NCBI GenBank assembly: GCA_009760855.2
Contig: WPIO01000005.1
Span: forward strand, 10,312,501-10,376,500
From: Cristatella mucedo
Taxonomy: Eukaryota; Bryozoa; Phylactolaemata; Cristatellidae
Reading direction: 5' to 3'
Length of the DNA: 64,000 nt
The translations under genes were made by a program, and so were the position numbers. This document shows, in pieces, positions 37,453 to 49,060 of the stretch (positions are counted from its first letter, which is position 1; each line of letters begins with the position of its first letter). The notes under the pieces are model-generated. The model ran no database searches and was not told the DNA's origin. It was given only the letters and a program-made list of their open reading frames with translations.

Positions 37453-38461
37453 AGTTCGAGGAACAGTGAGATGAATAAGTTGTGAGGAGCAGTTAGTGCG
37501 TGAGCAGACTGAAAAAGAGCTGCAAGATGTTCGAATAGTAGGCTGGTGCAAGCTGCTGAAGAAACACGCAAGCCAGATAGAGAATTCCAAGCCAATTCGT
37601 TACTTGATAGCCAATGAAGCTCAGACTAGAGTGGTGTAGCGTGGCAGCTACGCCTTGGACGGCAGACCAGATGAGTTTCGCTTAGTTTCGTTCCGCTTGC
37701 GAATGATTATGGTTGCAGGCCGGGATTCTTCAATGAAGGGAATTGCAGTAAACTAGATGTCACAAACGCGAGAACTATGTTCCGTACTCTTGTTTTAAGC
37801 AGGTCTGATTTAGGCGAAGTTCCTCAGCTAATTCGCTGAAAGTGGCCAAACTCGACGTAGACAGTGTATTGTGCTGCTGCAGAAGGCATTAGCTGCTCGT
37901 GAGCGAAGCCCATGCCGCATCCATTTCAGCACACTGTATTTGAGAATGCACAGTTTTTGCAGTTGTTGGCCAAGTTTTGGCCAGAAACAGAATTTTGTCA
38001 TTCGTTAGTACTGCAACACGTGGACGACGAGGTTCATTGACAAATATCCTTTCGTGGACAATGATGCATCTTGACAATCAAATGGTCTGCCAATTTTACA
38101 TGTCGTATCTGCAATCCGGATATCAGCTCACTTCTTGTTGCACTTATTACCTTTACGCATCTCAGAAGGCCGGCTGTAAATGCTGTGAACTTTTGCTAAA
38201 GACGGATTCTAAATTCATAAAACGATTTCTATCTGTGAAAATAAAATGGCAGGAACTAAAATCAATCGCACACAAGCAGCTGAGGTCTAGGCGCCTCTCG
38301 CAGCGACTGGCTGCCCCTGCCAAATGATCTGCATGTATGTGCATCTAAATATGACGGAAGACTTTTCAAGGTCACGAGTGGTTGATTCACTTCCTCGAAT
38401 GTATTCAAAGCTTTTTATATATGGTTGTGGAGCTTTTTGAAATTCTTTTCGATCCTTGCTG

Positions 38462-38463
<2 letters not shown>
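37453..38463. other. No supported gene
   Basis: A Tc1-like peptide may be present on the minus strand at 37900-38070 (RPRVAVLTNDKILFLAKTWP) but is too short to call. Confidence 0.35.
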
Positions 38464-38552
<89 letters not shown>

Positions 38553-38559
38553 CATATAC

Positions 38560-38638
<79 letters not shown>
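38464..38638 (+). repeat. (TA)n microsatellite with periodic CA interruptions
   Basis: About 175 bases of TA with CATA steps roughly every 14-36 bases; self-complementary. Confidence 0.96.
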
Positions 38639-38639
<1 letters not shown>

Positions 38640-38734
38640 CTTGGAGCGAACGCACTGCTTATATGCCTTCTCACCACTAATAAGTCAAGTTTCATTCACA
38701 TTACACGGACCCGTGATTTAGCTCCTTCAAATCT

Positions 38735-39150
38735 AGCTGCACTGTTGTACCAAGTCAAGCCTCCTCACGCCCTCAGGTCCTCTGTGGACACTAAATGAGC
38801 CGTTCCGTAGATACGCTTAAGGACCGTTGGCGACGGAAGCTTTTGATCTGCCAGTCCTTAACTGGAAATCCCACAATTCTCAGGCAATGACATCTATTCT
38901 TCTGCTGCTGACTCTTGCACATCCTTTTCATCGTTACTGAGTTGCTAATTACACGCCACTAGCTTAATCGACTGCCCTGCTGGCTCAGCTATGCTTCCTA
39001 CTTTCTCTTTATTGCGTGAGATGAAGGCGATAGGCTAACCGACGTTTACTGAAAGCCGCTTAGACTTTGAGGGCACCACAGACAACTCTCCTGCGTAACA
39101 CCCAATTAGTTTTTGTGGTCTTGAGGAGTTGCAGACGGAGCTAAATGGCA
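38735..39150 (+). mobile_element. LINE-A 3' fragment, old
   Basis: CTCACGCCCTCAGGTCCTCT, GACCGTTGGCGACGGAAGCT and a 3' end TGCAGACGGAGCTAAATGG. Diverged and tail lost. Confidence 0.8.
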
Positions 39151-39539
39151 GTAATGGCGTGCAATTTGGAGGAGGGTACGTTACAAAAGGGGTGTACTAC
39201 TACGCTCGCTCGAATCCGAGCTACGCATCGCCGAGTTCCTCTCAGTTTGTGCTTAATCAGGATGGATTAAAATAACTCACTGATCCCCTGTCTCACGCAG
39301 TGCAAGGTAGCCGCAGCCGAAACTTTTCCGGTGCTAGACCGTGGTGCTCGGCGAGTTAATGTGCGGGTCTCTATAGTGGCGCTCTTTACGCGACTAGGCA
39401 GCAAGCGTGTATATTTATCCGACCTCCAATAGCTACGGTGGCGTTGTCCTAACTTCGCGGCACCGCTTTCTAGTCCACCTATATGTTAAAAAATAGTTCA
39501 CTTATATAGCAACAGAAAAGAACCAAATATCTATCCAGT

Positions 39540-39605
39540 TGCTTTGCATTTACGGCAGGACTCAAAGCCATGGCCTCGGCCGGCAAAGGCGAGCCCCTTA
39601 GCTCC
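39540..39605 (-). mobile_element. tRNA-like SINE head
   Basis: Minus strand: CTGGGGAGCTAAGGGGCTCG (A box) and GGCTTTGAGTCCTGCC (B box). No body recognised. Confidence 0.45.
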
Positions 39606-39664
39606 CCAGGGACAGACAAGGGTGTGCGTTTAAAGCTGAGAGTTTCGTTGGCAGCTTGTTTTCG

Positions 39665-39862
39665 AACATACCTCTCCTGACTCTGCTATGTTTACCACTT
39701 TCTCTTTGCTGCGTGAGACCAATTCTGTTGGCTACCGAATGCGTGCCGAAAGCCGCTCATGCTGCGAGTTCACTATACAAAACTCTCCTGTGTAACACCC
39801 ACATGGTCTTTGTGGCTTTGTGGAGTTGCAGGCGGAGATAAATTACATTACATTACATGCCA
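39665..39862 (+). mobile_element. LINE-A 3' end fragment
   Basis: TTTACCACTTTCTCTTTGCT, GGCTACCGAATGCGTGCCGA and GGAGTTGCAGGCGGAGATAA, then an ATTACATTACAT tail. Confidence 0.9.
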
Positions 39863-41639
39863 GATTCCATTATCAATAGCATGGTTGTGCCATTCGCGCA
39901 TCTTTATTGGAATCGCGTCTCCGTCGTCACGATGCCTATATATATATATATATATCTTCATCTATTTATTTGCTAACTTGTGCAGTATCCACACGTATCT
40001 GCCAATCTGTCTTCGGTTCTAGCTTAGGCGTTAAATGTCAGCCTCGGAGATCCTCAATTTCTATCCTGCACTCCGCAGAAGAAGACGTCGCAAGCAGGCT
40101 TGAAAGAAAGTACCGACTTTAGGATGCGGATATGCTGTTACAGTAGCACAAATTCACCCAATAGCGCGCCATGAGAAGTCTATCTTCAGAGCTACGGCCT
40201 TGGCCAATCGTGCAGAGTAGACAATCAGCGAGAGCAGCACTCCTAGAGGCACCCCGCGCGATCGAGTTCGATTTCCTCCGCTTTCACGCAGTGCAATTGC
40301 AACAAGAGTCGCCAACGGACCGTTGGCCATGTGACCTCATGGCGTGTACAATTGGCACGTCGTGCCTGTGTACCTGCTCAGATTGCACCGCTTCCGGAGC
40401 TCAGTCAAGCGAGTCATGCCATCGAGCAGAGTCGGACTCGAAAGCGCGCGCGATTCGGGAAGGGGAGGGACGGCCTCTTGCAGGGCATACGTCATACGAG
40501 GTGGCCGGGCCTGATAGCTTGATAGCCCAGAGCTTGGCCTGCATTGCCGAGGCGTACTGTTAAGTCACGCCGGAAGTCGCGCCGGAAGCTCTCCTTTCTT
40601 GCGATGCCACGCTTAATTCGCTCCCGAGTTAAGAAGTAGATCGAAGGCTTCCTTTTTTCGGGTTTTAACATCCGTCGTATTTTTACGTACTCTGACGTCG
40701 CGGGACCACGCGGCCCGCATGCAAGCCGCAGGCTCGCGGCTGGATGAGGCTGCAGCGGGTGTCGAGAGCTGAAAGTCCGGGTCGACCGAGTAATCGATTT
40801 TGCGGAGCTGCGGAATTAGTATGCACGACCGGACCGCCTTATCTCTCGTACGGCGGACACGCGTCGAAGTGTAATCACCTGCAAGAGGCTAGCGACGCTG
40901 GCCCAGGGGATCCAAGATTGCTCGCGGTGGCGTCGTGCGGAGCAAGCAGTACTGAATGCCCGATTACTCCGGTGCTGCGCGAAGCCCGACAGCGAGCGCT
41001 CGGCCCCGATCGTGCAGGACGCAACCGCGGGACGAGCTCTCGTGCGGCGGAGACGCCGGCATCAGAACGACGGCTACTTCCGCGCGCGCTGGCCAACTTC
41101 ACGACGGCTTTGCTTCGTTTGTCTTCCGTGCCAACCAGAGGACCGAGAGGAGTTTTCAGTTATTAAATGGCGGCTATTAGGCTGTGGATAGATGGCGGTA
41201 ACAAAAGCTAAAGACGGCCGACAGCAGGAAACGCGTGAGAGCATAGGAGGGAGACCAGGCATCACTTCCGCCGCCGTAGAGCTGGCTCGAGATATGGCCG
41301 CTGCGTCCTCAAAGCCGACCAGAGCGCGTCCGCCAATGGCGAGCGTGCAAAGTCACTAGCCTCGTTGCAGTCGACATTATAGGGCTTCCACAGCAGCACC
41401 GGTCTTGGTCTGATGCAGCACATTTTGCTCTCTGACAGCGATTCCACTTCAATTTTTGGGCGTCGCGCTTATTTCCTCATTCGTTGCCCACGTCACACTA
41501 TAGTAAAATTTCGAGCTTGCCAATGATGCTAATCCGACAGCATCATCTAGACAAGTTAGTCGTTTTCCGGGCACCCGAGGACTCGGAGGGGAGAGGGCGG
41601 AAGTCCACTGCTTCACTATCGCCCGACGGCACTTAAACA
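39863..41639. other. GC-rich, CpG-containing stretch without a supported gene
   Basis: A (TA)n run lies at 39937-39954. From 40170 to 41150 the sequence is GC-rich with long frames on both strands, as expected from few stop codons. A minus frame at 41262-41447 (NVDCNEASDFARSPLAD) could be coding but has no splice support. Confidence 0.4.
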
Positions 41640-41840
41640 AAATAGCTCAGCACCAAACAGTCGCCACAAAACAGCCCCGACAAAAGCAAGCGCGAAAAAG
41701 CCCTGACAGAATAGCCTGCCCACCAAAATAGCTTTCCCATAAAATAGCCCACCAGAAAACAAATCCAGGACATAACTACCCCGTCAAAGCTGTTTCGACG
41801 GGACTATTTCGCAGTGGGCTATCTCGACGGGCCATCGCCG
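41640..41840. repeat. Array of AATAGCCC-type phrases with an inverted right part
   Basis: About eight imperfect units such as AAAATAGCCCACC and AAACAGCCCCGAC (41646-41760), then the inverse GACGGGACTATTTCGC and GTGGGCTATCTCGACGGG at 41798-41835. Same architecture as the ends of the element at 4283, different word. Confidence 0.6.
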
Positions 41841-41989
41841 CTGACACTTGGCTAGGTGAGGGCCAATTAAGCCAAGATTGCTTAAGAGCTTGTGCAGTCG
41901 GTTCATGGCCGAGCCATGGATGATGGAGCCGTCACGTGCCAGAAGCTTCGGCTCGGCTGCTGCTCAGCTGGGGTGAGGACTCACGTCGC

Positions 41990-43580
41990 AATAATAAGGA
42001 TGATACGTTTGTAAATCGCCCTCGGAGAACGCAATCTCTTTTCAGGGCACTTTGCATATGCTGCAAAGGAAGCATAAACGTATGCTGCTTAGTGAAAGCA
42101 CACTTAGTGTCAACATGTTGAATGTGGGAAGCGGTAACACGCACAGTGTCAACACGTGTTAGCACAAAAATTACGCAATTCTCAAGGACCCAGCATATGA
42201 TGGAAGGAAACGGGCATTCTCTGATTCTTTTTAAATCTCGTCAAGTCAGGGTATGTCGTGACGGCAGTCGGGAATGAGATCCAAGCTTTGGGAAGGTACA
42301 CAATGAGAGCAAGGATTTGAGGTTGGTCTAAGGCGCCGTAAATTGATTGAGTCGGCCGAGTAGGTGCTGCGAAGCCTAGTCTGAATGGGTTGGAGTTCTG
42401 ATACATAGGTGAGAAGCAGATAAATAAGTGACTTAAAAGTGAGTGACAAAACTTTGAAGTCGATAAGTAGCATGAAAGTAAGCTAGTGCAGGTCAGAGAG
42501 ATGTGGTATAATGTGGAAGCCACTACGCTTATGACTGACAAGCCCGCGTGCAGAGTTTGCGCCAACTGTACGCACATGATTGCATAGGCCGGTAGACCTG
42601 AAAGCAGTGAGCTATAGAGCTTAAGACAGGATTTCACAAATGCGTGGACCAGCTATGAAGTAGTCTCCCTATTTAAAGCGGGCCCAATCTTTTGCAATGT
42701 TACGCAGCTGAAAGTAAGAAGACTTGACAGTGGACCTGAAGTGGTTGTCAAATGTAAGGTCACTTTGAAATAGCACGCCTAGATTTCTTGCAGACGTCAC
42801 GAAATATATGCTGGCGGTACTAATTTTGAGCTTTGAGCTTTCCAATTTATGATTCATACCATGTTTAACCATAATTTTTAAATAACCTCCCTCCTCCGAG
42901 ACGTGGCCAGGATTAAAGCGCCGAGGTGGCCCATAGGTCTGAGGGACAGAGCCCTCCTTTGAAGGGGGACTCCGCTGCCCCAGACCCCTCTGTAAACGGG
43001 GTCTGGAGGCATCTCACAGAGCTTGCGGGTGTCGTGCAGTCTGGGCAATCACCAAGGGGCCAGCGACCTCGCAAGCGCGGCTGGTCGCCCGAATGGGTGT
43101 AGTATTCATCTTCCACCTACCAGGCCAGGAGTGGCAGCTGCCACCCTTGCCAGCCCATGGCTTCGCCTCTGCCCGCACTTCAGAAACTATTCGCATGATT
43201 GTTACCCATTGAGAACGTAGCACTGGAGTTAAGCACTGAGGTAAGAGATTTGGTGATCAATAGTATCAAATGCTACCGAAAGATCAAGAAAAAGAGCTGA
43301 GGGACATTACTTAAATCTACATACATGAGAAGGTCGTTATACACCAGCAGCTATGCTGACTCTGCAGAGTTATTGGCTCTAATACCAGACTGGAGCATGC
43401 AGGTTAGGTTTGAAGTATAACTGTAAGCGTTTAGTTTGTCAGTTGCCGCTCTCTTCAGTCTTTACCTTCGATGGGAACGGTTGTGGGTAGCCTGGGCGGA
43501 AGTTTTTCAAGTTCTCTCTAGGTCTAGTGCTGCTTTTATAATGAGAGCCCTAGCAACAGCATTTTTGAATGGTTCAGGGA
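41990..43580 (-). mobile_element. LINE-B copy with its catalytic segment replaced by unrelated DNA
   Basis: The 3' part (41990-42890) has the tail, hairpin and a coding block SARNLGVLFQSDLTFDNHF. The 5' part (43217-43580) gives the reverse transcriptase N-terminal side: VPEPFKNAVARALIIKAALD, YTSNLTCMLQSGIRANNSAE and LFLDLSVAFDTIDHQ. Between them, 42893-43216 is GC-rich and unrelated. The YADD block is missing. Confidence 0.8.
42893..43216. other. 324-base GC-rich insert in LINE-B
   Basis: Contains a perfect 9-bp hairpin, CCAGACCCC and GGGGTCTGG, around 42976-43002. No family recognised. Confidence 0.5.
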
Positions 43581-43589
43581 CAAGACCGC

Positions 43590-43614
43590 AGCAAACATAA
43601 AGCGCCTAGAGAAA

Positions 43615-43651
<37 letters not shown>

Positions 43652-43695
43652 AGTTCTGTGAGGGCGCTCGATCGAGTGTATTATTACTGTTATGT
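43590..43695 (+). mobile_element. LINE-B solo tail carrying a GA microsatellite
   Basis: AGCGCCTAGAGAAAGAGAG, then (GA)n at 43619-43648, GATTGAGTTCTGTGAGGGC and TATTATTACTGTTATG. The microsatellite lies in the purine arm of the hairpin. Confidence 0.8.
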
Positions 43696-43796
43696 TGACT
43701 TTTCGCGACAGCAGCAGATTCATGCATCGCACGAGTAGGACCGCGATCTAGAGAGATCTGTCTACCCAGGATCTAATAATAAATAAATAAATCCCT

Positions 43797-43965
43797 GCTG
43801 ATTAAACAGCCTCTTTTTGTATAGCGACAGAAGAGCCTTTATGGCTATCACCACCGCTTGCAGTGGCGATACAGAATCGCCCACCGCAGGAATCGAACAC
43901 ACGACCTCGGGACCGAGGTCGTGAAAGCAACCGCCTTACCTAGTGTGCCATCACGGCATGGCAGT
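43797..43965 (-). mobile_element. SINE S1
   Basis: Plus strand: TTAAACAGCCTCTTTTTGTA, AGAAGAGCCTTTATGGC, CACCGCTTGCAGTGGCGAT, inverse B box AGGAATCGAACACACGACCT and inverse A box AACCGCCTTACCTAGTG. Confidence 0.85.
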
Positions 43966-43969
43966 CGAT

Positions 43970-46680
43970 CGATGGCCGACGGCTGCAGCCGTGGGCGCAT
44001 CCGCATTTGCACTTTCTGACGCTGGGGGTCAGGGGGGGGTCAGCGGTCGGTGGGACGCGAACGCATCAAAGCTGCCGCGGCAGCAGGCGGGAGGAGATAG
44101 GCGGGCGCAAACGAGTTCATGCTAATAGCAGCGCCTTCCGTACGGTTTCGTTTGCAGCACACTCAGACATTACATGGCCTTTTGTTTGGCAGAGTCCTAG
44201 GTCTAGGCAGCCTTCTCTCGAGCTGTGCAAGCCGGCAGCTACTGGCTCGGCATTATCGGTTTCTCACCATTGTATTTACCATTTCGCGTGAAATTTCACC
44301 TGCTTGTTGGTAGCGCCCTCATTGCAGACGTGGAATCTACGTCCGGTGAGCCACTGCTGCCGCCCACTTTCGCTTCTTAAATTTTACATTCAATTTAGTT
44401 TGCTCCTAGGCCATAGTTCTACGACGCTAGTCCGTCTTGGTGAAGGATTTTCGCTCAGTGAGAAACTGCGTTCCGTTAATCTCAAGCGCTCCGACCGCGC
44501 CGTCCCTCCGGGGCTGTTTGCCGACGCGGCAAGTGATGCGTCGCATGGAGCTTCTTGAGCTGTTTAGACGACGAAGCGGTGCGATTGCTCGAGCGGAGCC
44601 TAGCCTCGATCTGGCACGGAAGCAGCCGCGTCGACGGACGAAGGGTGCGACTTCGAAGAATGGCACCCCAACTTCCGGCACTGAAAGCGAGCACCCCTTT
44701 TACCTGCCTCCAGTCCTAGCGACCACGCATGCATTCTGCTAGGGTTTACGAGGCAGCGTTTTCACTGAATCTCACGTGGTGCTAGCTACTACGTTATGCG
44801 TATCAATTATTGTGAGCATATCTTACGCGATGAGACGCCAGCTGCAATCGTGCGAAAAGGCGCCGACGGACTGCCTGGGTACTTACTAATCGCTGTTGGC
44901 AGGTGCTGCGTCTTACAGTCATTTCACAGCACAGTATGCGTAAAGGTTTTCGTGCAATGTGAGGCTCGCCCATTAAGGAGTCCCGAAGAAAAAATCTCAG
45001 CGTGGCGCACAAAAATTTACTCTGGATCAGCAAATACCTTACTTTTACGCTGCCAAGTAAGGCGGAGCAGTTTAATGCACGCGTTGCATTCAACTGTCTC
45101 TGCGAGGCGAGGCGCGAAGCATTGTGACGACGCCCTGCGACGTTCGCTGACGACGCAGTGCAAAGTCAAAACGAGAAGTCTGGCGGCGGATCGGAACAAG
45201 AGTCCTGCCACTCAGTGGCCTCCCAAGCGCAGCCCTCCGATGGAAGGCGGTCGACGACGCAGCACTGCTCTCGCTGGCGGCCTAGACGGGCGCTCTTATA
45301 GATGGCGTCGCGGCGGGAGTTTCCGGTTCGGCCGACTGGGGGCTCAAAAGGCAACGTCGACAAAGCCTGCTAACGCGCGACAGCGGCTTAGTGGCCCAGC
45401 GAAGAGGGTATTGAGGAGGGAATTGAGACACGAATCTTCCCGTTTCTTCTGTTCGCCCAATCAGGCCGATGTGCGCATCGACGCCCTCAAAGCGAGCACT
45501 CCGTGCGCTTCCGGCTTTCGCGCGGGCCGCACGCGCCTGCGTCGCAGTCGGCTTCGCGCGCGCGCGCGCGAGCACTCGGGTTCGAAGGGCGTCGGAACTC
45601 GATCGCCGACAGCCGGCCTGTCACGTGCCTCATCGACCTCGGCGCCGAGGTCGTCTCGCGCGGCGGCCGCCTCCAGCGTGGCGCGTCGGGGTCCGGTTTG
45701 TATTTGACCTAGCTGAGCTGTCGGGCGCAGGGAAAATGCGGGCTGCGAGGGCGTGCGCAGCGGCACAGAATAGATTTTTAATTTGCGATATGAAAAGACT
45801 GCTCAATCTGGCTAATCAATTGGCCGTCGTCGTCAGCTCCCGCGACCTCGTTGCTGCTTTTGCTGCGATTCCTACGGCGGCGTGCTCGCACTCCGCCCGT
45901 CGCCCTCAAGGAACGGCGCTACTTCGTTGCTAGCCTCTCGTCGTCATTTCGGCGAGCAATTTTCGCGAAAATGTCGGCCCTCACGAGCTTCAACTTCTAT
46001 CGCTCTCACTGTATTTCGCCGCCCGACAGCGCCAGTGCAAGGCACTCGCGCTTCGTGGCCAGCGGCATCGTGAGCCGCGCGCGCGCGCGCGCAGTCCCCG
46101 TCGTTTCCGGCGTGCCCTCAGGGCCACCGAGTCGGAAATTGGTCGCTGGAGGAGGTTGGTAAAAGCGACCAGGCGACAGGCGCTCCGCGTGCGTTTGTGC
46201 GAATGTCAAGAGTGCAAGCGCCGCGGTCTCTGCTCGCCTCGGTCAAAGCTGCTGCGGCTGCGATGGAGGCAGCGTCGTCGAAATGCAGCTCGAGGTCTCG
46301 TCGCTCGCCCCGTACCGTGGCGCTGCGCGCCTGCCAGTCGTCGGGGTCGGCGGGTCGCGTGCGACGCATACTTGCATGCTGGTGCGGTACACGCTGGTGC
46401 GGTGGCGCACGGCTCGCGCCAGGCTTGCCGGCTCCCAGGTGCTCGCTGCTTCGGAAGATGTGTTGTCTACCGTGGGGAAATCCTGCCGCGTCGAGATGCC
46501 GTCGCAAAGACGAACCAGGCGCAGTTATTACGTAGGTGCTGGCTCGGGAAACGCCACGGCGGCTAATAGACCTCGTACTTTCTTGCCGAGGCAGTAATAG
46601 ACGGAGCAGCGGCTGCGGCTGCGCCGTCTCACGCGTGCACTACGCTCGCTGCATACGCTAGTACGCACTCGCTGCATTTC
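43970..46680. other. GC-rich, CpG-rich region without a supported gene
   Basis: Runs of CGCGCGCG occur at 45548-45567 and 46077-46092. Frames of 100-300 codons occur on both strands but overlap one another, are Arg/Ala/Ser-rich and lack splice or start support. It may be a promoter-type CpG island. A LINE-A copy is inserted at its right edge. Confidence 0.5.
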
Positions 46681-47437
46681 TGACTGCCTCTACAGCTAGC
46701 CATCACATCCGATCCCAATCCAAGATTAGAAGCTGTCTCCCACAGTGGCTTGTAAAAAATTTAACTAGCTCTTTAGTTCTGTCTCGGCTTGATTATTGTA
46801 ATTCCCTTTTGGCTGGGCTACCAAAGAAAGCTATTATGCCACTACAGCGGACTATGAATATGGCTGCAAGGCTGGTCTTTAAGTTCCAGCGGTTTGAGCA
46901 CGTGTCACCTTTGCTGAAAGAGCTAGGATAGTTGCCGATTGAGCAAAGGATACAGAGCAAAGTTCTTACGCTGACCCACAAGGCCCGCCACGGCTTGGTT
47001 CCTTCGTACCTAGCTGAACTGCTGCATCAGTTTCAGCCTGTTCGCGCCCTCAGGTCCTGTGTGGACAATTAATTAGCTGTCCCATTCCTCCGCTTAAAGA
47101 CAGTTGGCGACAGAAGCTTTAGCTCTGCAGGTCCTAGACTGTGGAACTCGCTTCCACAATTCTTACGCAACGACATCTACTCTCCAAGTGCCGACTATGG
47201 CACATCTTTTTCAGCGGTCCTGAACTGCTACTTCTATGCTACTCACTACCTCAACTGCTCTCCTAACTCTGCTATGCTTCCCACTTTCTCTTTGTTGCGT
47301 GAGACGAAGTCTGTTGGCTACCGAATGCGTACCGAAAGCCGCTTAGGCTGTGAGTGCGCTATACAAAACTCTCCTGCGTAACACCCACATGGTCTTTATG
47401 ACTTTGTGGAGTTACTGACGGAGATACATTACATTAC
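46681..47437 (+). mobile_element. LINE-A 3' fragment, young
   Basis: Starts inside the coding region (TGCCTCTACAGCTAGCCATC) and ends ACGGAGATACATTACATTAC. Has a TAG in place of the Trp codon at the GWLP site and the same TAA after SCVDN as the 32605 copy. Confidence 0.94.
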
Positions 47438-48626
47438 CGCCCCACTAATCTTCGTACGTCGAGATAGGAAGCTTATTAATTACGTGTCGCAACCATGCAG
47501 ATGTCCACGTAGCGTCTCTAGTTCTGTGGAAGAAGTTCTACTAGCAAAAATTATGAAGTCTACAGTAGCTTAACATATCATTCTGAAGAGGATGTTATAA
47601 GTACATATTTCACGGACGTCGCAGCCTACATTAAATCTGGCACTATGCAATGGAGGGGCCGTGACCTCTGCAGCGATTCTTTCCCCTCCCGGGCCTTTGC
47701 TTAGTGTCGCGTGCCATTAAATGTAGTGGTAATATGCTCAACTTTGACCTCTAAAAAGCTACCGCTCATTACCAGCTTTCACTCGACGACAGCCGTTGGC
47801 CCAAAGCCAATTGCTCCGCACGGTTCGCCAAACCTCTGGGCCGCTCAATCGCTCGCTTGATTCGTCTGTCGCACGCCGCGCGGCAGCGACGGAGCTTGTC
47901 CGGTGGCGAGACTGAGGCGCACTTTGCATCGCGGCCGATCGACATGGAACGGCTTAATACGCCGAGCAAGGCGCCTGCAAAAGAGGCCGGCCGAAGCGCC
48001 GCCAGCCCGCGAATCTCGCGAGATCCCGCGCTGCTGCTAAGCTAGTAAGACGTCTCGCTCCCAGACAAAACTCGATCGGATGCCGGCGCTGCTGACGTTC
48101 CGGATCGATTCTAGTTGAAGTAGTATCGAAAGCCAGCCGAGAGCTACGCCCCCTTTAAAGCGGCGCCGACGCAGGCAGCAGCTTCGCAGGCGAACATGTC
48201 AATTGCCGCTTCTTCCGCTGCAAGCCAAGGTCGTCTAGAATGTCAGCAGCAACTGCCGGGATATGCTCAGCTTCGCTAGCATCAAAAGGACAATGCACGG
48301 CTTTGCACCACTTTGTCGTCGCTGCGACGGTGCTTCCGTTCTGGCCGATCGCGGAGCGCGCATCTCAATTGTGGGACTGCCATGCGGAATCACCGTAAGC
48401 GAATCTACGCAAGACCAGCTCATAAAGGTGGCGGAGAGATGCAGGGCGGTGTGCTAGGATCTTTCTCGGCGTAGCGATCGTGACCAGAGGCTCTTCCGTC
48501 AGACGAACTCGGGTGGCTCGCTGTACGGAGTAGACGTAGACGAGAATGGTTTCGTAAGGAGTCCAGCATTGACCTTTCGTCGGTGGGCCGAGAATGGAGG
48601 AGGTACACGACATTTCGTGTCGTGTG
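47438..48626. other. No supported gene; GC-rich patch at 47760-48140
   Basis: Short overlapping frames only. Confidence 0.45.
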
Positions 48627-49060
48627 CCTCCTTCTGTAACTCCACAAAGCCACTAGTGACTAAGTGGGCGGGCGAGAGAGAGTTTCCTATGGCGAAATCA
48701 AAGCCTGAGCGGCTTTCGGTTCGGCATGCGGTTGTAAACAGACTTCATCTCACACAACAAAGAGAAAGTGCGAAGCATCGTGGGGCCGTCATAGCCCAGG
48801 AGGTAAGGTGCTCGCTCTTCACGGCCAATGTCGTGGGTTCGAATCCTGCAGTGGGCGATTCTATATTGCCAACTGCAAGCCGCGGCGATAGCCGTTAAAA
48901 CACTTCTGAAGCTTTTTAATAAGGCTGTAAAATAACCCAATATATTTATAGCTGAGGCAGGAGGTTAGCTAAGGTATTGAGTAACATGGAAGCAGCAGCT
49001 CAAGACGGCTGGACAGGATGCGTCGCAAACGATAGCAGGAGAATAGATGTCGCTGTGTAA
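48627..49060 (-). mobile_element. LINE-A fragment split by a SINE
   Basis: 48627-48778 is the inverse 3' end (TCTGTAACTCCACAAAGCCA to AGAGAAAGTGCGAAGCAT). After the SINE, 48943-49060 continues the same element (GGTATTGAGTAACATGGAAG, AGCTCAAGACGGCTGGACA). Confidence 0.8.
48779..48942 (+). mobile_element. SINE S1, best copy
   Basis: A box ATAGCCCAGGAGGTAAGGTG, B box GTGGGTTCGAATCCTGCAG, body ACTGCAAGCCGCGGCGATAG and the end AATAAGGCTGTAAAATAACC. It has the tRNA promoter boxes expected for RNA polymerase III. Confidence 0.9.

Noticed and set aside
44796-46566. Open frames of 100-300 codons in the GC-rich region
   Set aside because: Frames overlap on both strands, are Arg/Ala/Ser-rich, and lack splice sites or motifs. 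Few stops are expected at this composition.
48779-48860. Possible tRNA gene
   Set aside because: A and B boxes are present but no cloverleaf is evident, and the same unit with a shared body recurs at six other places, so it is a SINE.
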